Source of the DNA: Carposina sasakii
Lineage: Eukaryota; Arthropoda; Insecta; Lepidoptera; Carposinidae
DNA length: 64,000 nucleotides
Assembly (NCBI GenBank): GCA_014607495.2
Contig: CP053169.1
Coordinates: forward strand, 1,054,001-1,118,000
Direction of reading: 5' to 3'
In this document: piece by piece, positions 43,567 through 54,010 of the stretch
Layout: every line of letters starts with the position of its first letter
How positions within the stretch are numbered: position 1 is the stretch's first letter
Position numbers and translations under genes: made by a program
The notes under the pieces: generated by a model
What the model saw: the letters and a program-made list of their open reading frames with translations, nothing else
The model's database searches: none
What the model was told of the DNA's origin: nothing

Positions 43567-45134
43567 ACTTCGAATTAATACATACGTAATATAAAATTTT
43601 CTATAAGTACATACCTATACATACACTTACTACTTATATATGGCCCCTTTCCTATATTCTTCAAGTCTTTTTTCTTTTTCTGTATCAAGAATTTAATCGA
43701 AAATAACAAAACTATTCTCGATTCCAAGATCGCATATCAAGTCTAAAAAGAGATAAAAATCAAATATACACAACAGCTCCTCGAGAAAATTCTCACAATT
43801 TAACACGGTCAATCCCTAGCGTTTGATCGACAGCGAATTAAAAAATAAAACAACAACGGAATCAACCACCGACAGCCATCGCCATTTTAATTATAAATCC
43901 TCTCCTGTCAAAGCGATATAGCAAAACGATTTAAAAAAAAGAACACCACAAAAATCAAAATCCGAAGATTCATATTAAACTCAACTTATAATTGGCCGCT
44001 TTCTTGCTGCCAATCTGTGATGTGTACCACCCTTTAGCTGGCCGTTTTCGGCATAGCAAAACTGTTGTCTATCCTGTTCGGATACGGTTGAATGTTGTTT
44101 GTTAAGTTTTGTTAAGGCTGGTGTGCACGGTTGTAATATTTATAAGAGATGCCTGTATCAAACCGATGGCTGTCTTGCAGGCCGATGACGTTTGACGGGA
44201 AATCTGACATACCCTTGTCGTGGTACAAGATTACAAATTTTTGTGATTTTTTGGTTAATATTAAACGTGACTGTAAGATCTCGTTAGTAGTCTTTTGCGT
44301 CTCAGTCTAACTACAAATCAGTTTTAGATTTTCATTTTAAATTACCTATTGACTTTATCTTCCTTTTACAGACTAGTATTTTATTTTTCTTATGTATTAA
44401 TACCCTTTTTAATTTGAAACACTGCTTTTGCGCACTCTACCTTTAAGAATCCTATTCTGATTTGTACATTCTCACTCTACTGACGTTTTGTGTATTTTAT
44501 ATATATTATTTATTTTAAATTTTATTCGAGAAACAAACGGTTGACAATAACTGATGATTATTACAACATAAGCAACCATTTATCACTTAAAAGTTTCCAC
44601 ATTTAGAGACCAGTATAAATATGTAACAGACACCTTGCCATATTATGATACCCTAGCAAAATGTGAACAGAGGCTCAAATATAGTCTGTTGGCTTGGCAT
44701 AGAGAAAAGAAAAGCCTAGAGAACCACATGTGTATTGGAAACTTTACTCTCTGGTTTGATACATTACCTTCTGTACTATTCTATGGATCCTATTTCAAAC
44801 GTTACATAGTTACCTTCTAGCATAGACAACTCAAACATGTTTTCTATGCCTTCTAGGTTCTCACCGAACTGTTATTGTACCTAACTCTTTATTTATCGAT
44901 GAAGTCATATTTGTAGCCTATATTATGCCATTAGACGCAACATTATGTAAACTAAGGGCTTATTTTTCCAAACGTCAGATAACCGTTCAGAAGAATAAAA
45001 ATGATTGTCTATTTCTAAAACTAAATCAAGTCAACTAAATCTCTAAAACTTTATCAAGATAGAAGATAGAGGCAGCATCAATGTTATCATTCAGATAGGC
45101 TATCTGACTTGCAAAATTGGCCTTTAATTTAATT
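43567..45134. other. Single-copy-looking stretch without recognised gene
   Basis: No repeat-family copies seen over about 1.5 kb. 43980-44230 is somewhat GC-richer (GCTGGCCGTTTTCGGCATAG) and might be conserved noncoding DNA. Confidence 0.4.
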
Positions 45135-45376
45135 CATCATCACCTATTGCAGTCCACTGCTGGACGTGGGCCTCCCCCAGGGCACGCCACAAGACTGCCG
45201 TTGGGGGTATTTGCCCATAGTCACCATGCTGAGCAGGCGGGTTGGTGACCGCAGTTTGTATTTTGGACTATGTTGTCAAAACGGGAGGCGCTCCCGGAAA
45301 ATCTTAATCGCCTCGTACGATACCCACGGGCAGACATGGGGTGGTATGAATTCTACTCTGCCGGCAGCACGCGGCC
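45135..45376 (-). mobile_element. U-family SINE-like repeat
   Basis: CATCATCACCTATTGCAGTC, then GCTGGACGTGGGCCTCCCCC, GCAGGCGGGTTGGTGACCG and CGTACGATACCCACGGGC, ending GGCAGCACGCGGCC. Close to the full-length copy at 23925. Confidence 0.8.
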
Positions 45377-45884
45377 TGTTAATTAAATTAACAATAATTA
45401 TACCTCTCATAGCTTGTACCACACAAAATCGTATTGCAACTCGATGAGCAAATAAAACACATGAAAGATCGAGCCTGTATTCGTATCGCCTTTGAATAAC
45501 TTAGAGCCAATATGGAGATTGTTTCGCTATAAGCTGGACGAGTCTAGCGGGCATATATATATACAGAAGTCATAGATAGTGTATGCTATGTTCTGAAATA
45601 TAGAGAGATGGAAAATATTGTAAAAAAGTGAGACGGTAATTTAGTTACTTTCTCTATTTGAACTCCAAGAACTGATTTGTTTTTTAGTTTTGTTATCTCA
45701 TTACTCAATTTTGCAAAAATGTGAATTAGTGGGTAAGGTAAGCTAAACTTCTGTAAATATAATTCTGCCCTGTCACAATGGATTGTTTTGATCAAGAATG
45801 GGGTTGATCAAGATGATGACAAGAAAGGGAAGTTCATCGTATTTATAATCCTTTAATTAAATAATCAGAAAATGCTTACTTCTG

Positions 45885-46065
45885 TTCAGTAGAGGGACAA
45901 GAGGGTCTTGGTGTTTTGTAGGCGATGGGCTGACCAGCTGTCACTACTAACCGAACTTGTACATCTCAACTATACTCTCAAAATTGGTCAGAATTGGCAC
46001 CCTTGGTGCTCTGCCTATCCCGTAAGGGATAAAGGCGTGATTATATGTATATATATGTATGCTTA
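45885..46065 (+). mobile_element. T-family SINE-like repeat, copy 3
   Basis: Forward copy ending CGTAAGGGATAAAGGCGTGA and a TATATGTATATATATG tail. The 5' third of the family is missing. Confidence 0.7.
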
Positions 46066-46081
46066 CTTCTGTTAAACAACT

Positions 46082-46235
46082 TACAGCCAATTTCAGCTAA
46101 TAGCACCACAAGATACCTTGTGAGATTTTTTGCATATCTCAGATTTAATCTTCGATTGTTTTAATACAAAATTTCAAATTAGGAATGAATAAATCCGAGA
46201 TTCTTTATGATCTCTCGTATTGAAATTGGCCGTTA
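46082..46235 (-). mobile_element. Small TIR element R, copy 2
   Basis: ACAGCCAATTTCAGCTAATA to GTATTGAAATTGGCCGTTAA, reverse match to the R copy inside element M. It abuts the tail of the T copy. Confidence 0.65.
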
Positions 46236-46692
46236 ATAATGTTAATCTTTATTTATGAGCGCGTTCATCACCAGGAGGGTTAATCGCGCTATTGACTTTA
46301 GGTGGTGTCAAAATTTTGCCCCATACGAATTGTGCGTAACATAACATTTTTGGTAAAGGCAAAAGTGAGGCGTTGAAAATGTCTGAAATGCTATCAAATG
46401 AACAGCCAAACTAAAGCTATATCCAAATGATATCATTTTAATATTTCCAAAGCAATAGGTAAACATGTTGTCATTTAGCGCGATTCCTATCCTGGTACAT
46501 AGTGGTATGAGCGATCCACTCTTTCCTTACCATGTATAGAAAGAAAACTAAAAAAGTACATGCAAAACAAAATATATTTATGTAACAATCTGTTAGTCCG
46601 TCGGGTTTGAGTGGTGAGGGGTCTACATTCTGGTGATGATGATCAGCTAACCGCTGCTATCTGCAAACAATGATAGATTAGAGACTGGGTCC
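46236..46692. other. A/T-rich stretch without recognised features
   Basis: No repeat-family match or exon recognised. Confidence 0.5.
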
Positions 46693-46908
46693 TGTGCTGA
46701 TGCGGGGGTTTACTAGAATACATCAGCTGCATCTCCTTCCGTGGATGTCGTAAGAGTCGACTAAAGAACCCAGGGGCGTTGATGTTGAAGCCATGAGCTA
46801 GCAAATTGTAGCCGATCTATAAGTACATGTGACCCTGCCTTTAAAGTGGCTGTAGGATCTCATTGGTGATCCCGCAGCTTCGGCTAGTCCATTAGGAACC
46901 CAGCCATG
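46693..46908 (-). repeat. S-family repeat, near full length
   Basis: GATGCGGGGGTTTACTAGAA, CATCAGCTGCATCTCCTTCC, then TGTAGGATCTCATTGGTGA and CCGCAGCTTCGGCTAGTCC at the far end. Immediately followed by element C. Confidence 0.75.
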
Positions 46909-46916
46909 TATATATA

Positions 46917-47294
46917 CTGGATGTAAAAAGACAACTTTGTTCTTTTAATACCTCGTATTCTTTGTAAGGTTACGATCATTTTTTTCTATGGAAGCACCCC
47001 TGGGAAACCACGGGTTTCCAAGATATTGAGGTCCAAAGTTACATGAATATCAGCATTTTTTTTTTAAATAAATCCATTGGAAACAGTTAACAAACATTTT
47101 TTTTAAAGACACCATATTAATATTTAAAAATATTAGTTTTGTAGGTACATTTGTCAATCGAATACATTGCTTGCAATAAAAAATTCAAAAAATTTTTTTC
47201 GTTTTCCAGGTTTTGGTTCCATAGAAAAAAATTATCGTTACGTTACAAAGAATACGAGGATATTAAAATAACAACGTTGTCTTTTTACACCCTG
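46917..47294. mobile_element. TIR element C (TA-flanked)
   Basis: TA-CTGGATGTAAAAAGACAAC on the left is mirrored by GTTGTCTTTTTACACCCTG-TA on the right; arms continue with ACCTCGTATTCTTTGTAA-type sequence. A frame at 47151-47438 crosses it and is chance. Confidence 0.82.
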
Positions 47295-47395
47295 TATAGT
47301 ATGTCGGAGTCGGATCTTCTTGCCCTTATCCCATTACTATGGGGTCTGTGCAATATGATTTCTTTCGAAACTCATTGTCAAGGATTTGGCATTCA

Positions 47396-47564
47396 TACGG
47401 CTGGCTGCCTGCCTGAAGTCAACTCTCTTCGGGTATAGCTTAGTGACAATTTTAGAACATTTTAATCCGTACATGAAATAAGTTCCGCGTTACACGCCCG
47501 TGACTGGGATCGAACTTACGCCTTCCGATTGAAAGGCGCACGTGTTAACCATTGGGCTATCACC
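47396..47564 (-). mobile_element. tRNA-headed SINE A, short variant
   Basis: Minus strand: GTGATAGCCCAATGGTTAAC, CGTAAGTTCGATCCCAGTC, then ACTTATTTCATGTACGGATT and AAATTGTCACTAAGC. It ends in a GGCAGGCAGCC-type sequence, unlike the long body of the copy at 19594. Confidence 0.75.
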
Positions 47565-47585
47565 GGTATATCCGAATCTCTTCGT

Positions 47586-47820
47586 CTTCAGCCTATTGCA
47601 CTGCTGGACGTAGGCCTCCCCAAGGCACGCCACCAGCCTACAGCCATAGGAGGGTTTTGCTCATAGTCACCACGCTGAGCAGGCGGGTTGGTGACTGCAG
47701 TCCGATTTTTGGATTATGTTGCTGCTGCCCACCTCCCGGAAACCCTTAATCGCCTCGTACGATACCCACAGGCAGATACGGGGTGGTACAAATTCTACTC
47801 AGCCAGCACCACGCGGCTTT
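47586..47820 (-). mobile_element. U-family SINE-like repeat
   Basis: GCCTATTGCACTGCTGGACG, GCAGGCGGGTTGGTGACTGC, CGTACGATACCCACAGGC and CCAGCACCACGCGGC. Followed by an unexplained GC-rich block to about 47950 (GGTGGTGGTGGAGGTCC). Confidence 0.75.
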
Positions 47821-47979
47821 ACGAGTATAGTACAAGAACTTACTGGATGGCGGTGGTGGTGGAGGTCCTACCACCCCCACCCCCGCAGCCCGCCTTCCCC
47901 TTCCCCTCGGTGAGGGCCACTGGAGCCCCACCGGTGGACATGCCGCTCTGAAATGGGATTGTGGTATTTCAGCTTTTGG

Positions 47980-48116
47980 TAATGATGAATATTGATGTTT
48001 GTTTCCGAGTCATGGATGTTTCTATACTTCTATGTATTTATATACCGTTGCTTGGTACTCACGATACAAGACTTAAGAGGTCTTAATGTGGGACTAGGTT
48101 AATGTGTTGTGTAGAA
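47980..48116 (+). mobile_element. tRNA-headed SINE family 2, tail-only copy
   Basis: GATGTTTGTTTCCGAGTCAT, TATTTATATACCGTTGC and GGGACTAGGTTAATGTGTTG match the body and 3' end of the copy at 39056. The tRNA head is missing. Confidence 0.75.
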
Positions 48117-48664
48117 CAAAAAATGTAGAACTGATTTATTTCTATCAGAAACAGATAATAGCAGGAGTCTATCTCAGCCAAGGAACTATGTAATTCTCGG
48201 CTATCATGCCAACATCAAATAACTCTCTCATCACCATAGGCGATGGAAGATTTATAGGGTAGGCTCCTTATATTTTCTTTCAGCTAAGAGTTTACTAATA
48301 ATAAAATTCACATAGTATAATACACATTTACGTAGGTAGGTTTACTACCAAACCTTTGGCTTCATAGCATAGTTGTTCAAGAATAATAATGATCATGACA
48401 ATGTTGAAAACAATCGTACTTTTATAACATTATAAAATCAATTTTTCAAAAAGCAATTTATCTAAACAAACCCTCCTACAACTTTATCACAAACAAAATG
48501 GGAATCTCAATGTTATAAAATAAGCAAACAAAGATGACGTTAGTTTATGTCCATTGTTTACCTGTACGGAATACTAAGCCTACTTTACGGTACTGGCATG
48601 TGAAATATCACTACAGCGCTATATAACGGTGCCGCTATCCAATCAAACCAAAGCTTCCACTTAC

Positions 48665-48718
48665 CACCACGGCGAACACCAGCGCTACGATCGCCATTAC
48701 TAGTCCCAGGATCCTCAT
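48665..48718 (-). CDS. First coding exon of a secreted or membrane protein (partial)
   Basis: Reading the minus strand, an ATG at 48718 opens 18 codons (starting M-R-I-L-G-L) that form one continuous hydrophobic stretch after a single Arg, the pattern of a signal peptide. The exon ends at 48665 in phase 0 and is followed at once by GTAAGT, a consensus splice donor (48664-48659). A TATA box and initiator lie just upstream, with a 5' UTR of about 23 bases. This combination is hard to explain by chance, although no downstream exon could be proven. A short open stretch ending at 48169, with AATAAA at 48140-48135, is a possible last exon but has a poor acceptor. The protein family is not recognised. 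The rest of the gene must lie at lower coordinates. Confidence 0.55.
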
Positions 48719-48734
48719 GATAGCTCAGTCACAC

Positions 48735-48773
48735 TGTCACTGTTACGACTGACCACTGGCCGCCATTTTTATA
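48735..48773 (-). promoter_or_regulatory. Core promoter: TATA box and initiator
   Basis: TATAAAAA reads on the minus strand at 48773-48766. ACAGT, an arthropod initiator form, is at 48743-48739 with A+1 at 48741, about 32 bases below the TATA start. A second ACAGT (48737-48733) and a TCAGT (48752-48748) are alternatives. A GATAAAG motif lies further upstream near 48825. The spacing supports transcription into the exon at 48665-48718. Confidence 0.55.
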
Positions 48774-48934
48774 TGAATACTGCCTGAAAACATGACAATT
48801 TTCTGCTATATGCACAACTTTATCGCTGTGTAATAGCTGACTATAATTATAAGAACAGAATATGGTAATCGTTATAAAATTACAGAAAAAGTTTAGATAC
48901 ATTTGGCGCTATTGTCAATTCGAATTTAGTCATA

Positions 48935-49332
48935 ACTAGTGGACGCCCGGCCCGCGACTCCGTCCACCTGGACTACAGAAAAAACAAAATCTCGAAATTA
49001 TCCGGGATAAAAACATTTTACCGGGATAAAAAGGAGTCCATTATTTTCTTTTTTTATTATTATTATATTCTTGATTTGTGGGATAAAAAGTAGATCTATC
49101 TATCCTATATGTTTAGTGGGACCTGTCACAATATAGTCCTGAAAACTGCATCGAAATCGGTTCAGCCGTTTCTGAGATTAGCGTGCCCAAACGCACAGAC
49201 AAACCGATAAACAGACAAAAACTCCAAAAATCATTCTGTTGAGTACTTCATTGCCTTGATAAAGGTCTCCTATTACGTTTTTTCTCATTTTCCATGTACA
49301 GACAGCAATCCGTTACATTTTTATTATATGTA
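48935..49332 (+). repeat. V-family dispersed repeat, copy 4
   Basis: ACTAGTGGACGCCCGGCCC to GTTACATTTTTATTATATG, like copy 1, but with about 60 extra A/T-rich bases between two GGGATAAAAAG segments (near 49023-49090), probably an insertion or slippage. Confidence 0.7.
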
Positions 49333-49509
49333 AGGTGGTTTATTTTAGTTTCCGATGTTCCCGTATATTTTTCGAGGTTTTTTACAATAATAATAGCTGT
49401 ATAATAATAAATAATGCGACACTCGAATCTGTTATACCAAGCATTACAATAATTATGTTTAACATTATGTTACGTTAGTTACGTAATTATATGTAGAACG
49501 TTAGACTCA

Positions 49510-49822
49510 TGAACATTTAATTAAAGTGAGAAATAGTGTGATAAGAGAATTATGCGGTGTGAATGAGGACGTAGTGACAAGGATAGAGAAAGGTATGCTT
49601 CGATGGTTTGGACATGTGGAAAGGATGGATGGAAGACGATTAACGAAAGAGATGGCAGAAATAAGGGCTAGTCAAGAGCACCCGAAACTGGTGAGCATGT
49701 ATGAAGAATTTAATGAATGTGAATGAGGCAAAAGAGGTATGTTTGGAAACGTACTAAATGGAGATCTGTAGTCTCTGCCTTCCCCTGTGGGATATAGGCG
49801 TGAGGTTATGTATGTATATATG
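49510..49822 (+). pseudogene. LINE reverse-transcriptase 3' end (decayed)
   Basis: The frame at 49526-49726 contains GMLRWFGHVERMDGRRLTKE, a block typical of the C-terminus of lepidopteran LINE reverse transcriptases. After a frame change, RTKWRSVVSAFPCGI follows, then GGATATAGGCGTGAGG and a TATGTATGTATATATG tail. Truncated on the 5' side and frameshifted. The tail resembles family T. Confidence 0.8.
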
Positions 49823-49873
49823 TAGTTAAACAGAAAAATATGACTAGCATATACTCGTACGTATTATTTTCTG

Positions 49874-50147
49874 TGGTGTCGGCAGAGTTGAGTAGCACCA
49901 CCCCAAGAAGCCTGCCCGTGGGTATCGTAAGAGGCGATTAAGTGTTTCCGGGAGGCGGGCAGCAGCGTCTCCCGGGCTGACAACATAGTCCGAAAATAAC
50001 ACACTGCGGTCACCAACCCGCCTGCCCATCATAGTGCCTATAGGCAAAAACTCCTCAGTGGCAGTTGTGGCCTTGTGGCGTGCTCTGAGGAAGGTCTACG
50101 TCCACCGTAGACTGCAATAGGCTAATGTAATGATGAAGGTTTACATT
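49874..50147 (+). mobile_element. U-family SINE-like repeat
   Basis: GTGGTGTCGGCAGAGTTGAG, CGTGGGTATCGTAAGAGGCG, GGTCACCAACCCGCCTGCC; the tail GGTCTACGTCCACCGTAGAC is diverged and the GAT run is degraded. Confidence 0.75.
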
Positions 50148-50200
50148 GCTAACCAAAATAACTCTGTATTAACAGTCACACTCACTAACCACGAACTGAA

Positions 50201-50330
50201 GAATATCAAAATATACAATCTTGAAGAATATCAAAATATACAATCTTGAAGAATATCAAAATATACAATCTTGAAGAATATCAAAATATACAATCTTGAA
50301 GAATATCAAAATATACAATCTTGAAGAATA
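50201..50330. repeat. Perfect 25-bp tandem repeat, five copies
   Basis: The unit GAATATCAAAATATACAATC plus TTGAA repeats at 50201, 50226, 50251, 50276 and 50301, followed by a partial GAATA. All five units read as identical. Confidence 0.97.
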
Positions 50331-50428
50331 AGCATGTGATTTTTCCTTTCGAATTTTGTGGATAGGTTTTTACTACAGTGTGCGATTTTTATAGATTTAC
50401 GCTTAACACACCCCTTTGTTACACCCTG
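50331..50428. mobile_element. Element A, right-end fragment
   Basis: CGAATTTTGTGGATAGG through TTTGTTACACCCTG-TA matches the right third of element A. Its left part is replaced by the 25-bp minisatellite. Confidence 0.7.
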
Positions 50429-50507
50429 TAATGGACGAGGCTCTGACGCTAACAGCTAACACCAAAGGTTTTGTGAACGTATAAACATACATAGGTAGGT
50501 ACCTATA

Positions 50508-51153
50508 CAGGGTGTAACAAAAGGAGTGTATTAAGCGAAAAGCAATGTAAATAGCCCACTAAAAGGAACCTATCCACAAAATTTTAGACTCGAAATCACA
50601 TGTTTATTTTTCCAGATAGTATGGAGAATTCCTAAACAACTCAGGAATGTTCATACAATCTTGAAAAATAAACATGTACTTTCGAGTCTCAAATTTTGGA
50701 AATAGGTTCTATACAGGATGATTTTTGGTCGTCAACGTTCCCGAAAACTACGGAATCTCCTCATCATCACGATCATTTTTCTCCATGGAAGCATACCTGG
50801 GAAGTGTCTGGTTTCCAAAATATTAGGGTCCAAAGTTGAGTAAATAGACTGCGTTTTTCTGCATAAATGCACATAGACGCGCGTAGCAGGATTTTTTCAC
50901 GAAAAATAATTAATATCTGTCTATAAAAAAAACTAACATAAACACTAGACACTATAAATTTCGCACGATCAAGAAATTAAAAAAAAAATTCAAAAAAAAT
51001 TTTTTTTTTTCCCAGCATTTTTTTTGGCATAAACTTACTTTATTTCATGTATAGAATACGTACCCTTCGTTAAAGGTGGCCACAAAAAAACATCCTGTAT
51101 AGTGGGCTGTTTACATAGCTTTTCGCTTAACATAACCTTTCTGTTACATCCTG
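50508..51153. mobile_element. Element A, copy 3, interrupted by element B
   Basis: TA-CAGGGTGTAACAAAAGGAG starts it and CTGTTACATCCTG-TA ends it. Around 50713 the A sequence stops at a TA inside GGTTCTATA and resumes after 51097 with TAGTGGGCTGTTTACATAGC. Confidence 0.85.
50714..51097 (+). mobile_element. Element B, copy 3, nested in A
   Basis: CAGGATGATTTTTGGTCG to CCACAAAAAAACATCCTG with TA on each side. It sits precisely at a TA of element A, showing B moved after A. Confidence 0.88.
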
Positions 51154-51157
51154 TATA

Positions 51158-51380
51158 AGGTCTATCCAAAATCAGTGATTATCTTTTGACACGAAACTAG
51201 GTAGGTAAAAAGAAACAACTTTCACTATGGGATCACCAACTCCGAAATATTGAAAAAAAAAACCAGCTGTTCCGTATATTTCAGTGCAGTAAATTTCGGA
51301 ATAGGTCCCATATTGAAAGTTGTTTCTTTTTACCAACCTAGGTTCGTGTCAAAAGATAATCACTAATTTTGGATAGACCT
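51158..51380. mobile_element. Foldback TIR element F
   Basis: AGGTCTATCCAAAATCAGTG on the left is mirrored by CACTAATTTTGGATAGACCT on the right. Arms stay nearly perfectly complementary for about 78 bp. TA flanks; the left TA touches the TA of element A copy 3. Confidence 0.85.
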
Positions 51381-51469
51381 TACATACCCAACAAGCAAAA
51401 TCAGTACTTCAAGCGATCTTGAAGACTACTTTTTTACTGATAAGGAAAACAAAAATTTAATACACTGTT

Positions 51470-51555
51470 GTCTTCCCGAAATGGAGATCCTATAGTCGCG
51501 TTTAGCATAGGGGGCCAGATGATAATGATCACTGACAATTTTCTATCTTAATATA
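51470..51555 (+). repeat. S-family repeat fragment
   Basis: CTTCCCGAAATGGAGATCC, then TTTAGCATAGGGGGCCAGAT; the usual stretch between GGGGTAGCC and the AGATCC block is deleted. Confidence 0.6.
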
Positions 51556-51598
51556 ATTTGCTATCTGATCGCCATCGGACTAGAGTAACGGAATCATA

Positions 51599-51866
51599 GA
51601 GGAATAAGATGTCATAGAGTGCTAATGTCATACTAACTGTTTCGATGCACCATTAGACTTTTCGGTGCCTCACAATTTCAGTCCTTGACACTTAGATTAT
51701 ATTAGTGTAATGTATAGTAATGTACTATATTACTGATGTATTGTAACGTATAGTAATGCAATCTAAGTGTCAAGGACTGGAATTGTGAGGCACCGAAATA
51801 ACTAATGGTGCATCGAAACTGTTAGTATGGCATTAGCACTCTATGTCTACATCTTATTCCTCTTCC
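51599..51866. mobile_element. Foldback element G
   Basis: Left arm 51599-51713 and right arm 51752-51866 are complementary with few mismatches (CAGTCCTTGACACTTAGATT against AATCTAAGTGTCAAGGACTG). The short loop is rich in TAATGTATAGTAATG. No coding capacity. The 51867-52253 flank is featureless. Confidence 0.82.
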
Positions 51867-52253
51867 TTTTGCTGGAAGAAATCTCTTTTAGAGATAAGCA
51901 CGCCTTTTTCTACATTTTCTTTGTCATAAACTTTATTTGTGAAAACTTTACTGTGTACAATAAAGCATTAGAATTAAATTAAATATCATAGACGGGTAAT
52001 AAACAGAGCTGTCTATAAGCAACAGGCGTCAATCTAGTTGCTGTGCCCACCTTGCGGCGATCTTCTATCTGTGGGGAAAGTATAGTGTGGAATAGTATTT
52101 CAATTTCAATTTCAAAGCCTTTATTTGCTGATAGTTATTTCAATATTAAATAATTATTATTTAACAGTTAATCAATCAGTCAAATCAATAACAATCTACT
52201 CATTCTTATTATTATGATATATTAGTCCTTGTATCTAGTTGATTAGCGTGTCC

Positions 52254-52405
52254 TTTACACAAAGGCCACCTCCATTTCCTTCCATATCAGCCTGTCTCTT
52301 GCAAGTCTGACCCACAGCGGCCCCGCTACCTTTTTAAGGTCATCTGACCATCTCATAAGTGGTCTGCCTCTTCTCCTTTTTGCATTTGCATGGTATCCAG
52401 TCAGG
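52254..52405 (-). pseudogene. RTE-type LINE 3' end, distinct subfamily
   Basis: Minus strand reads KRRGRPLMRWSDDLKKVAG then VRLARDRLIWKEMEVAF, the conserved C-terminal block of RTE reverse transcriptases, clearly different in sequence from the two copies at 10727 and 24774. Truncated on both sides. Confidence 0.8.
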
Positions 52406-53299
52406 AATAGTATATATAATTACAAAAATATATGCTGCAGAAAAAAAATATCCATATTATCCGGAATAAAAATATTCTCCGGGGATAAATTCTTCAGTTT
52501 AAACTAATTTTAATAAATTAATTTAAAAATAACTAAATAATCATACTGGTTATATAACTATGTTTTTATTGTATTTATTAATTACATAGACATACTTATA
52601 TACACTACACACGACTTTGTTTCCATTATACCCTATTGAAGAAATGCAGAATTACGATGGACATCCTACAAAGAAAATGCACAACAACATAATATATAAA
52701 AACAACTAACATTATTTACAACTAAAGGAGTAAAGCAAGTCCAGCATATGCTATCCCCCGCAAGTATAGCTGTCATTCACACATCGCCGACTTTCATACC
52801 GTTTAACTCTTCAATGCATATTCACAATAAAATATATTAAAAAATAATAAAAAACCTCAGGTCAAATACTGGCAACCCGCTGAGATGAACCCATATCAAT
52901 TGGTGTCTTACATCGGTTTTAATAAAACTAGTAAAAAACATTGTCTAGTTCGATTTATGTTTGTAAAGATTTCGAGATGCGGCAAAAAATCGATTTCGCG
53001 CAAAATTGTTGTGAAAAAAAGTTGAATCGATTTTCAACGGTGACAAGTTTGATCGGATTAAGGTGTTTTTAGGGTTCCGTGTAAAACAGCAGGTCAAGTT
53101 GGACCCGACACATGTTGCCAAAGCGTGATTTGGATAATATGGACGATACGATAAAACTATAATTCAATGAGTAAGTCTTTGAACTTCAGTAACGTTTCTG
53201 TCTATATGCAATGCTCAACGATTTTGTAGCTATACAGGCCTATGCTTCCAAAATGCCGGATCACGAAGAAGTCTTGTAGCCACGTAAAAGATAGATCTC
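52406..53299. other. A/T-rich stretch with a V remnant
   Basis: 52430-52490 (TTATCCGGAATAAAAATAT) is a decayed V piece. 53065-53085 (TTTAGGGTTCCGTG) resembles the end of element M. 53245-53290 is a weak S fragment. Nothing else recognised. Confidence 0.4.
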
Positions 53300-53476
53300 T
53301 TTACATACATATAATCACGCCTTTATCCCTTACGGGGTAGGCAGAACACCAAGGGCCGATAGAACCACATGGTGCCACTTCTGACCAATTTTGAGGGTAT
53401 AGTTGAGATGTAAAAGTTCGGTTGTAGTGACATGTGGACAGCCCATCGCCTGCAAAACAACAAGACCCTCTTTTCA
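53300..53476 (-). mobile_element. T-family SINE-like repeat, copy 4
   Basis: ATAATCACGCCTTTATCCC through CCCATCGCCTGCAAAACAAC; truncated beyond CAAGACCCTC. Confidence 0.7.
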
Positions 53477-54010
53477 ATAAGATAATATTGAAAATAAATT
53501 ATGTACCTTAATATCGAAGCTTCCAAAGTTTATAAATCTGCTATAATATTAGTGATAGTCTTTTCCCTTAAAATAAATATTTTATCCACAGCGGAACCCT
53601 CTAATTTTAAAATGCACTGTGAATGTGCGGATTGCGGGTATACTATTGATACTCGTACAGACTGAATAACGTCAAGTGTGTGAACCTCTTGGGTGTACAA
53701 TGGCGACCTGAGTTTTATCAGACGGTATAAAAAGATATCATTTTGTATACATTTTGGTTGTTGAAAGCTTATTATATATATCTGCACTAGCGGGCGCCCA
53801 CGTCTTCATCCACGTAAACTGATGAATGTGCGTGAATTTCCCTTTTTCCCGTTCCCGTAAGAATTTCACAAAATCCTTTCTTATCGGATGACTACATCAT
53901 ACCAAATATATATTTTCGAAGTTTTAAGTTTTTACGACCAGTGGTAGGTTATACGTTGATCCATCCGTCATTCAGGACAAAGCACTTTATATGTATAGAA
54001 GATCTTCTAT
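53477..54010. other. Mostly unrecognised; one V-like remnant
   Basis: 53783-53900 (CACTAGCGGGCGCCCACGTC, TTTCCCGTTCCCGTAAGAAT) is a diverged relative of the repeat at 7917. The rest shows nothing. Confidence 0.4.

Noticed and set aside
47151..47438. 95-codon plus-strand frame
   Set aside because: Crosses the right half of TIR element C.
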